From positions 682,001-746,000 of the forward strand of contig JABMLP010000011.1 of the NCBI GenBank assembly GCA_013176395.1: a DNA stretch of 64,000 bases, given 5' to 3'. The stretch comes from Venturia oleaginea (lineage: Eukaryota > Ascomycota > Dothideomycetes > Venturiales > Venturiaceae). The notes below the pieces were generated by a model that did not search any database, was not told the DNA's origin, and worked only from the letters and a program-made list of their open reading frames with translations. This document shows positions 1 through 11,400 of this stretch, piece by piece. Position 1 is the first letter of the stretch. Every line of letters begins with the position of its first letter. The position numbers and the translations under genes were made by a program.

Positions 1-205
1 CACATGTATTCGTTTTCTTTGCAGCGACATATACGTAATTGCAAAGACATACAATCGGAATATCCGCATATAATGATACTAAGAACACGTATAAATGTAT
101 GCAGCTGCAACGAATATGTGTCGCCGCAATTGCAAGGCCGTCGCTGCACAGAAACAGGGTTTTTTGAGGTTTTTGAGAGGGAAAGAGGAGAAAGGAGAAA
201 CTAGC

Positions 206-318
206 TGTTACAGATCACCTCAAGACCGAAGAGCAGGGACAGCGGGACTTACAGAGGATGGTCGGATAACAAGAAGTTGTTGTTAGGACTGATATGGAGT
301 GGAATCCGTTGGGCGCAC
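206..318 (+). pseudogene. Transposon coding remnant
   Basis: This stretch reads as a decayed coding segment beginning VTDHLK.EEQ. It is recognisably the same sequence as 55952-56067 on the opposite strand, where the frame is better preserved (VTDHLKAEEQEGRTRKKW, then a KKLLLGGLIMDGNPSS-like run). The left copy has an in-frame stop and indels. A purine-rich run lies just before it (about 170-200). The parent element is not identified; presence in two TE-rich places argues for a transposon origin. Confidence 0.4.
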
Positions 319-323
319 AAGAG

Positions 324-369
324 GGGACGCGCGATGGCCTCTAGAGGCCGGAGCGGCCACTGGCAGAGG
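324..369. repeat. 46-bp segment present inverted at 50117-50162
   Basis: The sequence around the 14-bp palindrome GGCCTCTAGAGGCC (from GGGACGCGCG to CTGGCAGAGG) appears as its exact reverse complement just upstream of the right retroposon copy, while the body of the element is in the same orientation in both. It marks a rearranged 5' end in one copy. Confidence 0.75.
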
Positions 370-2169
370 CGGCCACAGCAGAGCAAGCACACGAATACAT
401 GAGCAAGCTACACGAACGATGCGTCCACCAAAGACAACAGCAACCATCTAGTCACTATCTCCCGCGTAGTCCATCACCCCAGATGACACTGCAACGCCCC
501 GAGTCGACGAGTCACCGCTAGAACGGCAATACCTTCAACATAACTCAAACACCAGACGCCCGGTGTGCAACAATCGGCACCACACACCACTGCAACGACT
601 AGACAACCTCTCCCAACGTCTTGGCAAACCGTCCTGCTACAAGCTATTGCCCAGAGCCTTGAGCCTCTCCCCAAACTGTTGCCTCCCAGTTATGGCATTG
701 GCAAGAGTAGGTGTGCGACACAGTAAGTAGTAAGGACGCATAGAAGGAGCCTATTGGCGGCAAATCCCCTCCCTACAAGCTAGCAGACGTAGCCTTGAGC
801 CTCTCCCCAGACTGTTGCGTCCCAGTTATGGCATTGGCAAGAGTAGGAGCGCGATATAGCAAGCAGGGAGAGCGACTAGCAGCAGATAGGCTCCGACTAT
901 AAAACGACAGGTCTACAACACAATCGGTGCGACACGATATGGCAGCTGCTAGAGAACCTCATCTACTATCGTCTCCGCAAACCGTCCTGCTGCAAGCTGA
1001 TGTCCAGAGCCTTGAGCCTCTTCCCAAACTGTTGCGTCCCAGTTATGGCATTGGCAAGAGTAGGTGCGCGACACAGTAAGCAGTAAGGACGTATAGAAGG
1101 AGCTTATTGGTGGCAAATCCCCTCCCTACAAGCTAGCAGACGTAGCCTTGAGCCTCTCCCCAGACTGTTGCGTCCCAGTTATGGCATTGGCAAGAGTAGG
1201 AGCGCGATATAGCAAGCAGGGAGAGCGACTAGCAGCAGATAGGCTCCGACTATAAAACGACAGGTCTACAACACAATCGGTGCGACACGATATGGCAGCT
1301 GCTAGAGAACCTCATCTACTATCGTCTTCGCAAACCGTCCTGCTGCAAGCTGATGTCCAGAGCCTTGAGCCTCTCCCCAAACTGTTGCCTCCCAGTTATG
1401 GCATTGGCAAGAGTAGGTGCGCGACACAGTAAGCAGTAAGGACGTATAGAAGGAGCTTATTGGTGGCAAATCCTCTCCCTACAAGCTAGCAGACGTAGCC
1501 TTGAGCCTCTCCCCAGACTGTTGCGTCCCAGTTATGGCATTGGCAAGAGTAGGAGCGCGATATAGCAAGCAGGGAGAGCGACTAGGAGCAGGTAGGCTCC
1601 GACTATAAGACGGCAGGTCTATAGCACGATCGGCGCCATACAATACGGCAGCTACCAGACAGCCTCGTCTACGGGCATGCTCGGAGTATCACACCCAAGC
1701 AGCGAAATCACGACGATGGTTACTATTGTCTTCAGCATCACACAACCAAATACACCGCCGCATAGGAATCTGGTGTAAGGCAACTTTCACAAGCAGAAAC
1801 ATACTTAGTGAACCCATTGGCCTTGAGGGATAAGGCGAAACAGAAAGACAAAGCTGAGCATTAGAGGGAGACTGTAGGTAGAAGGATAGCGAAACACGAG
1901 GCATTGCCTCTTGAGTCTACATAGCACAGATATACTAGCAGAGTGACCAGTATCTACAAGAGCTAGCGGGCATTTGGAGATACTGGTTAAGGGAGAAGAG
2001 GGAGGATCGAAGGGACAGCTGGTCTTGTTTCAGTGAACGGGGCGAAGTGGGGTGCGGTGGATTATATAATCTATCACGTGTCGGCTGTCTGATGAAGTCC
2101 TCCTAACCGGACATAGCTGCGTGATTAAGCGGCTGCAACCGAGTAGGATAAAATCAATCAATCAATCAA
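369..2169 (+). mobile_element. Non-coding retroposon copy (left), 353-bp tandem units, (TCAA)n tail
   Basis: The block matches 50197-51654 in the same orientation, from a GCGGCCAC motif to a (TCAA)n tail after GTAGGATAAAA. Its core holds a unit of 353 bp (AGCGACTA marks at 871, 1224 and 1577), and each unit contains two shorter copies of a segment with CCCAGTTATGGCATTGGCAA. No long ORF exists on either strand. This copy has one more 353-bp unit than the right copy. No 5' target duplication is visible because its upstream sequence differs and the window starts close by. The assignment as a retroposon rests on the right copy, which has a clear target-site duplication. Confidence 0.7.
871..1590. 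repeat. 353-bp tandem repeat array
   Basis: AGCGACTA landmarks at 871, 1224 and 1577 give an exact spacing of 353 bp. A further partial unit extends left to about 600. Units differ by scattered substitutions only. The right element has the same landmarks at 50699 and 51051 (352 bp). Confidence 0.85.
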
Positions 2170-2208
2170 CCATCCAGGATAAGTTGAGAAAGGATCTATC
2201 CTTTGACA
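2170..2208. repeat. 39-bp direct repeat, copy 1
   Basis: The 39 bases directly after the retroposon tail, starting CCATCCAGGATAAG and including AAAGGATCTATCCTTT, recur exactly at 4587-4625 in the same orientation. It is too long for an ordinary target duplication; it may be a fragment of a short repeat family. Confidence 0.8.
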
Positions 2209-3134
2209 CAATTACTCGTACACGCCCCTAGATTGGCTACATGCTAGAAACCCGATTTGAAACAATACAGCCCCAGTCTCGTACAAGCCCTAAATGAGAC
2301 GTGGTGGTATATTTGAACATAATACTATTTTCGTCTCGTTCTCGTGTCAAGCTCGTGTTATTAATCTGGTGTCAATTTCTTGGGATCCTCGCATCAGTAA
2401 TTAGGATCTAGCGATTGGGCGCTTATCACTACAATTCTATAATTCTCCATCTTAGGGCGGCGACATCCTCAATTATAGTGTGCTGAGGTTCTACTGTGGG
2501 GTAGAGCTCTCACAATAATCACTCTGTCAGTCGGTTAAAAACGTGCGAATGTCCTCGTTGATGCAAAAACTGTTGAACAGTAGCATGCCAGTCCTTGATA
2601 CCTCAGGCATAGTGCACGTGATAGATGCCAAGGAATGCATTGACATGCATATATATGCATGCAGATGCAACGGTGTACTTAACCTCTGCAGTCAATACAG
2701 TCAAGTCACAGGGTGACACTCGTTCTGTTCATCGGCTCCTATCGTTAAGTTCGTGTTGAATCTACTTCCGAATAACTCTGTTTTGCTCGTTCAGCGTAAC
2801 AAAAACCATAATACCTTAGCTCTTAGAAATAAGTCAAGTCGACTTGCAGTTTGTCCTAGTTAACTTTGAAAGTACAAGCATGTCCTAGTTTGTTAGTACA
2901 CGGCGTAGTATATTCTAGGCGTGCACATGGGGGTAGGTACTTTGGCCGGGAAAACTCAATATATCCGAGAATGCAATTTGAAAGTGCAGCACGGGGACAT
3001 TTACTTCCAGAATTACAATATCATATGAAATTTGCGAAGGTGTTTTACGAGAAGTAAACGTACATATATAGCTACTGAATACCACAGGATTTCTACCATT
3101 CATCCAAACGCCTCAACTTCCCGTCTCTTCCATT
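2209..3134. other. Intergenic, no gene seen
   Basis: No convincing coding frame. The last ~80 bases look like the promoter and leader of the small secreted-protein gene at 3135: a TATATA-like box near 3063 and a C/T-rich stretch before the ATG. Confidence 0.4.
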
Positions 3135-3389
3135 ATGCACATTACATCTCTTAGTCTTCTAGCTGTTCTCAGCCTCTCCTCTTTCGCCGCGGGGAAATTA
3201 CTTTGTGACCCCCCGCCAAAAGATTGCGTCTCGACTCCTCTAAGTCAAACTTATCTACGTGTCTATCGGTCTAACTAGGGTATAAAACAGTGCAAGAAGG
3301 AAAGCTGTAAATCCCCCATCGACCCATGTCCAGGAAAGAAAAAGACTATCTGCTGTCGCGGTTCACGTAATACCTATTGCATTACTTAG
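3135..3389 (+). CDS. Small secreted cysteine-rich protein (candidate effector-like)
   Basis: I propose two exons, 3135-3227 and 3291-3389, giving 63 residues. The first ~20 residues (MHITSLSLLAVLSLSSFAAG) form a textbook signal peptide. The mature part is about 43 residues with eight cysteines, including two CC pairs (one formed across the splice), which fits a disulfide-rich secreted peptide. The 63-bp intron ends TATAAAACAG with a CTAAC branch site at 3271, but its donor GTCTCG is weak; it is the only donor I found that keeps the cysteine-rich exon in frame. Without splicing the protein would stop after about 46 residues. No family is recognised and no activity is claimed; secretion and Cys content are the only supported properties. 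Confidence 0.5.
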
Positions 3390-3860
3390 CCCCCGTCGTA
3401 GACATATCCAGGTAGGCCTCCTGGATCCATTGGTTTCTCTTACATCGCAATCAACTAACTCTGTTAGATAAGATCCGGATAATGTTCTGCCTGACCTCGT
3501 TTCTTGGACAAAAGTTAATATAGGAAGGGACATTGGGAAGTACTCGGCACCACTTGACAGTACGGGGTCATCTTCCAGCTACCATATAGTTCCCGAACAA
3601 TGGATGAGATTAGTTTAGAAGATAATTTCTGTCATCCTCTGTAGGCATCCGTGTATTGCTTCTCAGTCCAGGCAGACTGATGCATCCTGAGCCGATCCAA
3701 ATTCACTTACGCGACTATTGTTTCATTACTCGTCGCATCAACTCTTCTTGTGTATGGAGTTGGTTTCCTTTGGCGTCCAACTCCATGGATTAAAGCGAGG
3801 ATTGAAATATCACGTGAACAGTAGTATGCAAGGATGCGTTACGCCTGTTCGTGAAAGCTA

Positions 3861-4017
3861 CCGTGGATTTCGCCCAAAGTCGCACCGGTTGCAGGGATGC
3901 GTATGGACGAAATTTGTATAGGAGATCCTTAGAAGATAGTTGCCGTCCATACAAGAAACGACTGTGCCGGGTCACTTTGATCCCTGCAACGGGTGCGACT
4001 TTGGGCGAAATCTACGG
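3861..4017. repeat. Inverted repeat, 38-bp arms
   Basis: Arms 3861-3898 and 3980-4017 are reverse complements at 36 of 38 positions. A second, inner pair (GTATGGACG near 3901 and CGTCCATAC near 3944) nests inside. Loop about 80 bp. It could be a MITE-like or foldback sequence; no target duplication was found. Confidence 0.75.
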
Positions 4018-5492
4018 TATCGAAGGTCAGGCTCCCAGCTATCCTATTGTGGAGCTAGACAGATGGAGCTAAGTGAGAATGACATTCGCCACTGGGATTT
4101 GTAGTCGTTATTGATATCTTTTCAAGCAGCCAGTCCATCTACCATCGCATTCTGTGCGCAGTGGACCTGTTCGATGTATGGGCCGAGCCAATTGTCTTCA
4201 ACATGTTTCTGACAGAGAAACGGTGCAGGGGAACGCTGGGTGCAACTTCACCCCGGATAGCCGTCATCACTATCCCGTTGTTTGCTAGACGCAAAGAGTG
4301 AAACTGATAAGAGTTTTGCCCATCACAGTTTTGTTGTAAGAGTTCAACCCTCAAAGGTGTTTCGCAAGTGAGAGAAGACTGCTTGTATTTCAAGTATCTA
4401 AGTACAGAGAAGAAAGTGTAAGTGTAGGAAGGACGACTAGTATATATGTCCTCCGTATAAGAAAAAAGGACATGCTGCCCAGAGAAGTATGGAAAGGAAT
4501 AGAAATACATGTGAAACAATCCTCAAACAATCCCTGCTAGGCGCACGTGAAAGACTACCAGGAAACTACCAGGTAGTGCTAAGAATCCATCCAGGATAAG
4601 TTGAGAAAGGATCTATCCTTTGACAGTAGGTAAGGGATTCCTCGGTTTGTACGCTAGAATCACGTGTATACCAGTTCATGGTAACACTCTCAGTGTCACT
4701 CCGTGACATTATTAACCTCTTAAAGTAGTACCTAGATTGTTGGTATTTAGTTACTCTTATCGTTATAGCGAAGTAGGTATATAGTTATAGTTATAGTCAC
4801 AGCTACGGCAAGGTAAAGAAGGCAAAGAGGTAAAGGAAGAGAGAGGGTAGGAGCCGTATAAGTAAGATATTAAACAGACCTTCTGTTAATTACGAAACCA
4901 CATCCTGAAACCCCCGTGAATTAGTAGGAATCAAGTCTCCCTCTCAAATCTAGTCTGTTTACGGATCTTTTTGGAATATACTTGAAATTCCTAAGCCAAC
5001 TCCCGTAGAAACAGTGAACGGGTACGTAGAAGTCAGACACCAACTTGCGCAAAAGCTAAAGTCACCACTTCCATCACAGCAACCCCAAAAAGTTGATCAC
5101 AGCATTCATTTCCTACAAACGTCCCCTTCCTTTCTTCCTCCCATTCCCGCTTGATACTATACACAAACGGCCGAATTAGCTGCTGCCAGAAATCCCATAT
5201 TAATTGCAAATAAAGGAGAAATCAATGCTCGCCTCCAAACCCCCATTCCGACAAACGAGAAAACCCCCCTTCTCCACAGTCTATGTTTGTGGGATAACGC
5301 CGGACGCGAGTGACGCAATGCTATGATAGATAAAATGAAACTAAGGGATCGATGATAGCGAATGATACGGGTGTCGTGTAGGAATGATGATAGTGATGGG
5401 CGTGTAACAAATGACAGGGTTTATGTTCAGGGTTGTCGAGGTGTGGCGTCTAGGTGTTGAGTAGATTGGTAGGTACCGTGCAATTGAAAAGA
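4018..5492. other. Intergenic, no gene seen
   Basis: Apart from the 39-bp repeat and an A/T-rich run with TATAGT repeats near 4780-4795, I see no supported gene. A 126-codon open frame on the minus strand (4139-4519) has no recognisable features. Confidence 0.4.
4587..4625. repeat. 39-bp direct repeat, copy 2
   Basis: Exact copy of 2170-2208. Flanks differ on both sides beyond the 39 bases. Confidence 0.8.
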
Positions 5493-8400
5493 TTACTGAG
5501 ATCTCTCATCCTTGTCCTTCCGCAAAAATCTAGGAATCATCCTCGACTTCCTTGGAATGGTTCCATCGGTATCATTGGGCGCCTCTTCCGTGACAGAACT
5601 TTCTCTCAGTGCAGATCGGTGGCTAAGATTTCCGAATTTTCGTGACATTGAGGAACGTCGGCTCCGCTGTTCAATTGTTAGTAGTTATCCGAATTAAATA
5701 TAAGGAATTATGACGAACCTCAGAGCCTGCAATGCTCCCCGGCTTATCGACCATACCATTCGGACTTCGAGAGCCAGTCGATAGACCACTGCTAGTCCAT
5801 GGTCGTCTTTCAGAAGTGTCTCTCGCTCCACTGTGCAGCGAAGAGTGAAGACTACTTCCCGTCGACCCAGGGTACCCAGAGTGTGCACTTTCTGGTCTCT
5901 GGCTATTGAAGCTCGGTCGCGTGCCCACCTCATCCGTCTCGTTTTCCTCATCGATAGTACTCTCGTCAATACTGTCCTTCACACTTGTGCTAGCAGAAGA
6001 CCCAAAACTCGTCTGTGTGCCTAGAAGAATCGATGAATTGGCCAGCTCCCTCAGCCGTGATTTTTCTTGTCGCCCAGGGCCACGGTGGGCGATCTTGTTG
6101 CTGATAATTGCCCCGGTATGACCAAGAAGTGCTTTGCCAACTTCTTTCTTCAGTTGAAGGAATAGATCCATGTTACTCCACGTCTTATTCCGATACTCTA
6201 GCGTTGGCATGCGGAACACAAGATCGTGAACATCCAGTAAGTCGCGTTGTCCCTTGCCCTTGTATGAAAGGCAGAGGACCATGGAAGGAATCTTGATGTA
6301 AGCAAGAGTCATGTACTTGGATGCTCGGCCAATCATTTCGTTGATGTCATCGCTCCTCCCAGCACTCTTTCGACTAACATTCTGCTTGACGTTGACTGTA
6401 CTGTTTGATCGATTGAGGGCAAATCGTTTGCGGAAATCGGGCTCTTTGTCGTTGCTAATATTGTTCGTGACTACAGAAGCGATGGATGGCGCGCGACTGC
6501 TCATCGGAGGGCGCAAGGAGTTGGTATCGGATAAAGGGTCTTTCCTAGTTCTAGCGACGAACTTGCGGAGATCACTGCTACTGGTGTCCTTGTGTGCGCC
6601 GTGTCGGAAGCGTAGGAAATCGGAGTGACTGCCATGTATAGCTTTGTTCTTGTCAGCCGACCTCGGTTGTTTGTTGTCTCGCAAAGTCATCGTTGGTTCC
6701 AGGCGTAGAAAGAGGTCGCCAGCGCCAGTAAGGCCATCGTCGGGATGCAAATGTTGGCTCGATTTGAAATTGGATTCGGTGGGCGAGTAGTCTTCGTCTG
6801 GTTCTTCGTCCTCTTCTTGCATTGAAGGAAGCATATGCTTTACCAAGAAAGGTGAGTGGTCTTTCTCTCCGTTGGAGTCCGAGTCTGATGCAGGAAAGAT
6901 GTACTCAAACACTTTCATACCGACTTCCCTCTCCAACTGGACCTTGAGGGGATGGATGTCCACTTCAAAACGTTCCATCACAGGTATGCCGGCAATAGCC
7001 TCCAGCATGAACCAATGCACAGTGACTGTGTTGCCCTTTTTGTGTGGCCTCGTCTCAGCAGCGTGTTTGTCGTGCAATGCCTTTTCTGCCTTGCCGTTGG
7101 GCGTCTCATCCTCGAAAGGAGCAATGATGACAGGATACGTGGCGTCTTCCAGTAAGTTGTACCCCAGAATGTCTCCAATCTCCATCGTGTTATCGTTGGA
7201 GCCATCATTATTATCGATCCTGTTGTAAACCGCATTCCTCAACTGAAGCTCAACCAAGTGTTCGTCCTTCGTTCTGAGAAGATGCCAGATAAGCTCCTTC
7301 GCGACAATCTCCCACTTGAGCATCCCAGTTGCGTGTTGATACTTCTCGCGCTCGTCCACTCTCTGCTGCGCTGTCGTGATCGCTTTCATGATAAAGAAGA
7401 GTTCCTCTTCACAGGCTGCTAGATCCTGCTCGAGCAAGATTCTGTCCTTCCATTGCTTACGAGAAAGTGCGTGCTCGTTGATCTGAAAGAGCATTTTGAT
7501 TTCTTGCATCGTGCGTATTTTCTCTTGCAACTTGATAACCACGCCGGGCGCATCACTCAAATCAGTGAAGTCAGAAGCAAGCATGATCTTCTCGAGCTTC
7601 TCGGATCTGGTCTTCTCCAGAGGCTCGCTGTACAGGAGAAGATCGAGCACCATGATGTACATAGCATAGTATTGTCGGGAGTCACAAATGGCATGTAGCT
7701 GAGGAAAGTTGACGTGCAAGTGGTCCATCCGATTGTCGTCATCGTCGGGACTTCCTTGTCCAGTCGTGACATCGTCGTTGTATTTCAGACGAAGGGTGTT
7801 GAACTTATCGAATCGTAAGGTAGCGGATGTGCGCTTGACAACTCGCATGAAACCGTAAGGATCGCGTTTGAAGTCGAACATGACTTCTAGAGGCACCCAT
7901 GGAGGCCACGAAGAGCCTGCCTTGGCTCCATAGCGATTGGCAGAATACATGTCGAGGACTTCAGATGAGAATGAGCTCGTACTTGTCACGTACATTTGAA
8001 CACTGTCCATGCCAGCGGTGAAACGTCGCTGGACAAGACCGCTCACCTCGTCTGTCAAACGATCTTTGTCCATGATCTGGATAACCTTGAGCTGCATGCC
8101 TTTGGACGTGACCAGAACTGCCGATTTTGTGTTCTTTTCACTTTGCAACTGAATCTGTGGAGCGATGAGTCGTACATGATAAGCGTTTTGCGCGGTAAAG
8201 TCTCTCGATATTTCATCGTCTGGGCCTCCAACTGACGAGCTCCGGTCCTTGTGGTCCGTGTCTGGATCGAACGCCTCAACGATACGTTCCTTGTCTCGTA
8301 ACAGAGCAGCTATACGATTGTTGATTTCATTCTCGTCGTCTTTGGTGAATTGTGAGGTGAGCACGCTAGCTGTCTCGCTGCAGTCTTGTTTGGGATTGGT

Positions 8401-11400
8401 CATGGGGGCGGAGTCCTTTTTCTTTTGCTCGTCGACAATATCCAATATAAACTTCACTGCCCGCCTGGACATGTAGTACACGAAACCTCGTCTTTGGCTT
8501 ACCTGGTGGATGTAGCGAAGAATGATGTCCCGTAAGGAATTGTTCCACTTCAGTTGTGCGTTATGGATGATGAATCTATTGTTGAAATCGCTGATATCTT
8601 CGCCCAACGGCGCGGAATCCATGCCAAGAACTTCAGGATCTGTGGGGTCGTAATCCTCGTGGGCTTCAAAGAATGTGTCATCGTAGCGTTCGTTGTCTGG
8701 AACCTCGCGTAGGTCATTATCCTCGAGTCGACTCAGTAAGGTCTTGTGCATCCCCAGCAAGAACTTCTGCTTGAGCAATAGGGTCTCCTGATGCTCTTGG
8801 AACTCTCGGAGGCGAGCATTAAGATCATTCTGCACGTTCGGGTCGCTAGATCCTCGAACGACCTTCAACTGGTAGTCACCGACTCTACGAGAATTGTGGG
8901 AGAGCTGCTGAGCTATCCTCTCGAGACGCTCTTGTATGAGATCGCACTGAACCCTTCGTGGATCATTGCGCTGTGACATGACGCAAGTGTGGGTATCTTC
9001 ACTACCAAAAGGACTGCTTCGATTTGGGTCGCCACTGATAACATCGTTGTGGTCAGTATTTCTGAAGTAGGTGAATCTGGGAGAGAAGGCCAAGGGCAGG
9101 ATCTTTGTCTCAGGATTGGTATCGGCGGGCAATATCCAGTCGAGCTCAACAAAATCATCCATGTCCACCCATCCTGTGTCATTGTCAGGAATAACGAAGC
9201 ACGAGAGATCTGCACGAGGCACAGATTGATCGAAGCCAGCAAGACGGTCATCATCTGCAATTTCAATGTCATCGACACCAGTGCCAGATATCTTGGCGGA
9301 CACGGCACGAACGTCCGCTGATATGAAGTCGAGTTGAGCTTTGTTGATTCTCATCGCCGTGGTTTTTGTGGTCTGAACCTCGCCTTGGGCGCTAGTCACA
9401 TGAGTGGTGAACTCCTCGCGACGTTGATGCATGTCAAGCATGAAGCTGTCCAGTTTCAATTTTAGCCCAGTAGCGTAGGTGAAATTTTCGCCATATTCTT
9501 CCGCATCTTTGTGCTTGTAGATGTGACTCAAGTAGAGAGGCGATAACAGCAAGTTGTACTTGATAGTAGCCAGGTGGCGACCAAACTTTTTGCTTGACTT
9601 CTCCACACCGCCAAACAAATTGCCTTGGCGGATTGGCAAAGACATGACTCCAGAGAACAGAGACCACCAGTCGAAGAAATGGCTGAAAAATCGAGGCGTG
9701 AGATGGACGCTGTTGTAATTTGTGGAGGGTTTTAAATTTGTCACCGTCCAATCGCGATTGACGGGTGCAGCGATGGCAACTGACAGATGAATGTGGTGGC
9801 TGCGGAACCCTGCAAAAGCATCCCATTTCTTTCCCTCCACTTCCTTTGCATATTTGGGGTTCTTCAAGGCGACTTCGTAATGCGGCTTGAAATCGAACGA
9901 ACGTCCAGTATCTGTGTTTCGTTCAAAGACGAGACCGGCCAGCCATCGAACATTGCCCGATAATTTCATTGCCGTCTTCTTAAATCTGCCGCCAGAAGCA
10001 TAACTTGAGCCGCTTGAAACGCTAGCGTCATCAGATTCATTGTCGAAGTTGCGCCTGGCATATCTGCTGAAGTCTGGGACAGCAAGAACATATTCCCCGC
10101 TGTCCACTGTCATGAATTTCGTGGGGTCTTTGTCTTCTGCGATACGCCAAACGACTTCATTCCGCCAGCACATGACAAAGCCTGCGCCGCTCCCGGTGAC
10201 ATTGTACGGGTCGCGAGAGCCTGTTGGACTTGTTAGCTACATTGAAAAGCGAGTAGACCAGTGAACAAACCTTTAAGCACAAGGTGGACGTCTCCGTCAC
10301 CTTTCCAAGAAACCTTGACCCGGGAATGAAATGTCAAACGGATCTTATCCCAGAAGCCAACGCGCTCTGAAGGGTCTACCGGCGGCTTGGTGAAATTCTC
10401 GATAACCTGCATCATGTCTTGAATTGCCGGTTGATAAGACGTGCCCCACGTTATCCTTGTGGGCAGGCTTGTGTTCACATCCATGGCAATGTCAGAGTAG
10501 GTCTTGACCGCAGACACGGTGCGGCGGACGTCAACTTCAAGCCCTCCACGAAATCTACCTTGTTCGTCTGGCTCAGGCGGTACAACAACAACCTTGACGT
10601 GCCGAATGGACTCTGAATCGCGGAACTCTTCGGCAATAACAAAGTCCGTGTACAGAGAAAGACTAGGAAGCCTGGGAGATTGACCAGGGCGTATAGCAGG
10701 AACATGAAGGACTGGCAGAGGATAATCCCGGAGCGTCATCCTGGCTTCTCCCATCGCGACGTTCAGGTGCATAGGAACGAGAAGAGAATATTTCATGTCA
10801 AAAGGCATTCCTTTTCCCATCTTGTTCATGAAAAGAGGCAGTTCAGGTAGGGGAAAAGACGGCTTGTCTATTGTCACTTTGAGGTCGCTGACCAGCACAG
10901 CCATCAAAGCAGGTCGCTGAGGAATGGCAAGAATTTTTTCATCCTGCTCTTCATCTTCGGTATCATCCAAGCCCCACACGAGTGATCGAAGATCCTGCAT
11001 GCCTCGCTTCTGGTATTGATAGGCGTTTTTGATGCGCTTTTTCCAACTGTCCGCATTGAATCTGTCCAAAACTTCCCTTGCTTCGTCAACAGACCGCTTG
11101 ATTTTGTCGCTCAACCTGATTGACCCAGCAGCATCATATCGTAGTTTTCTGTTCTCGCCAGTCGATGTGCGGGAACGTCTCCTCGATGTTTCTCGATCGG
11201 GACTCCTGCTCTTCGCTTTCGATTTTGCGGGATCTTCAGAGTTCCGCCGTCTGTGATTTCGCCCCCGTCCAACTGGGTGTGCTGATCTTGGTCGAGGGTC
11301 TTTGGGCTTTTGGGCTTGAATGGCGTCTTCCTTCATCTTCTTCACCTTCAGTCGAAAGGCTTCCTCCCTGGCGATCCTTTGTTTCTGTTCGTGTAGGCCG

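Noticed and set aside
4139..4519. 126-codon minus-strand ORF
   Set aside because: No domain, signal, or splice context; composition typical of chance.
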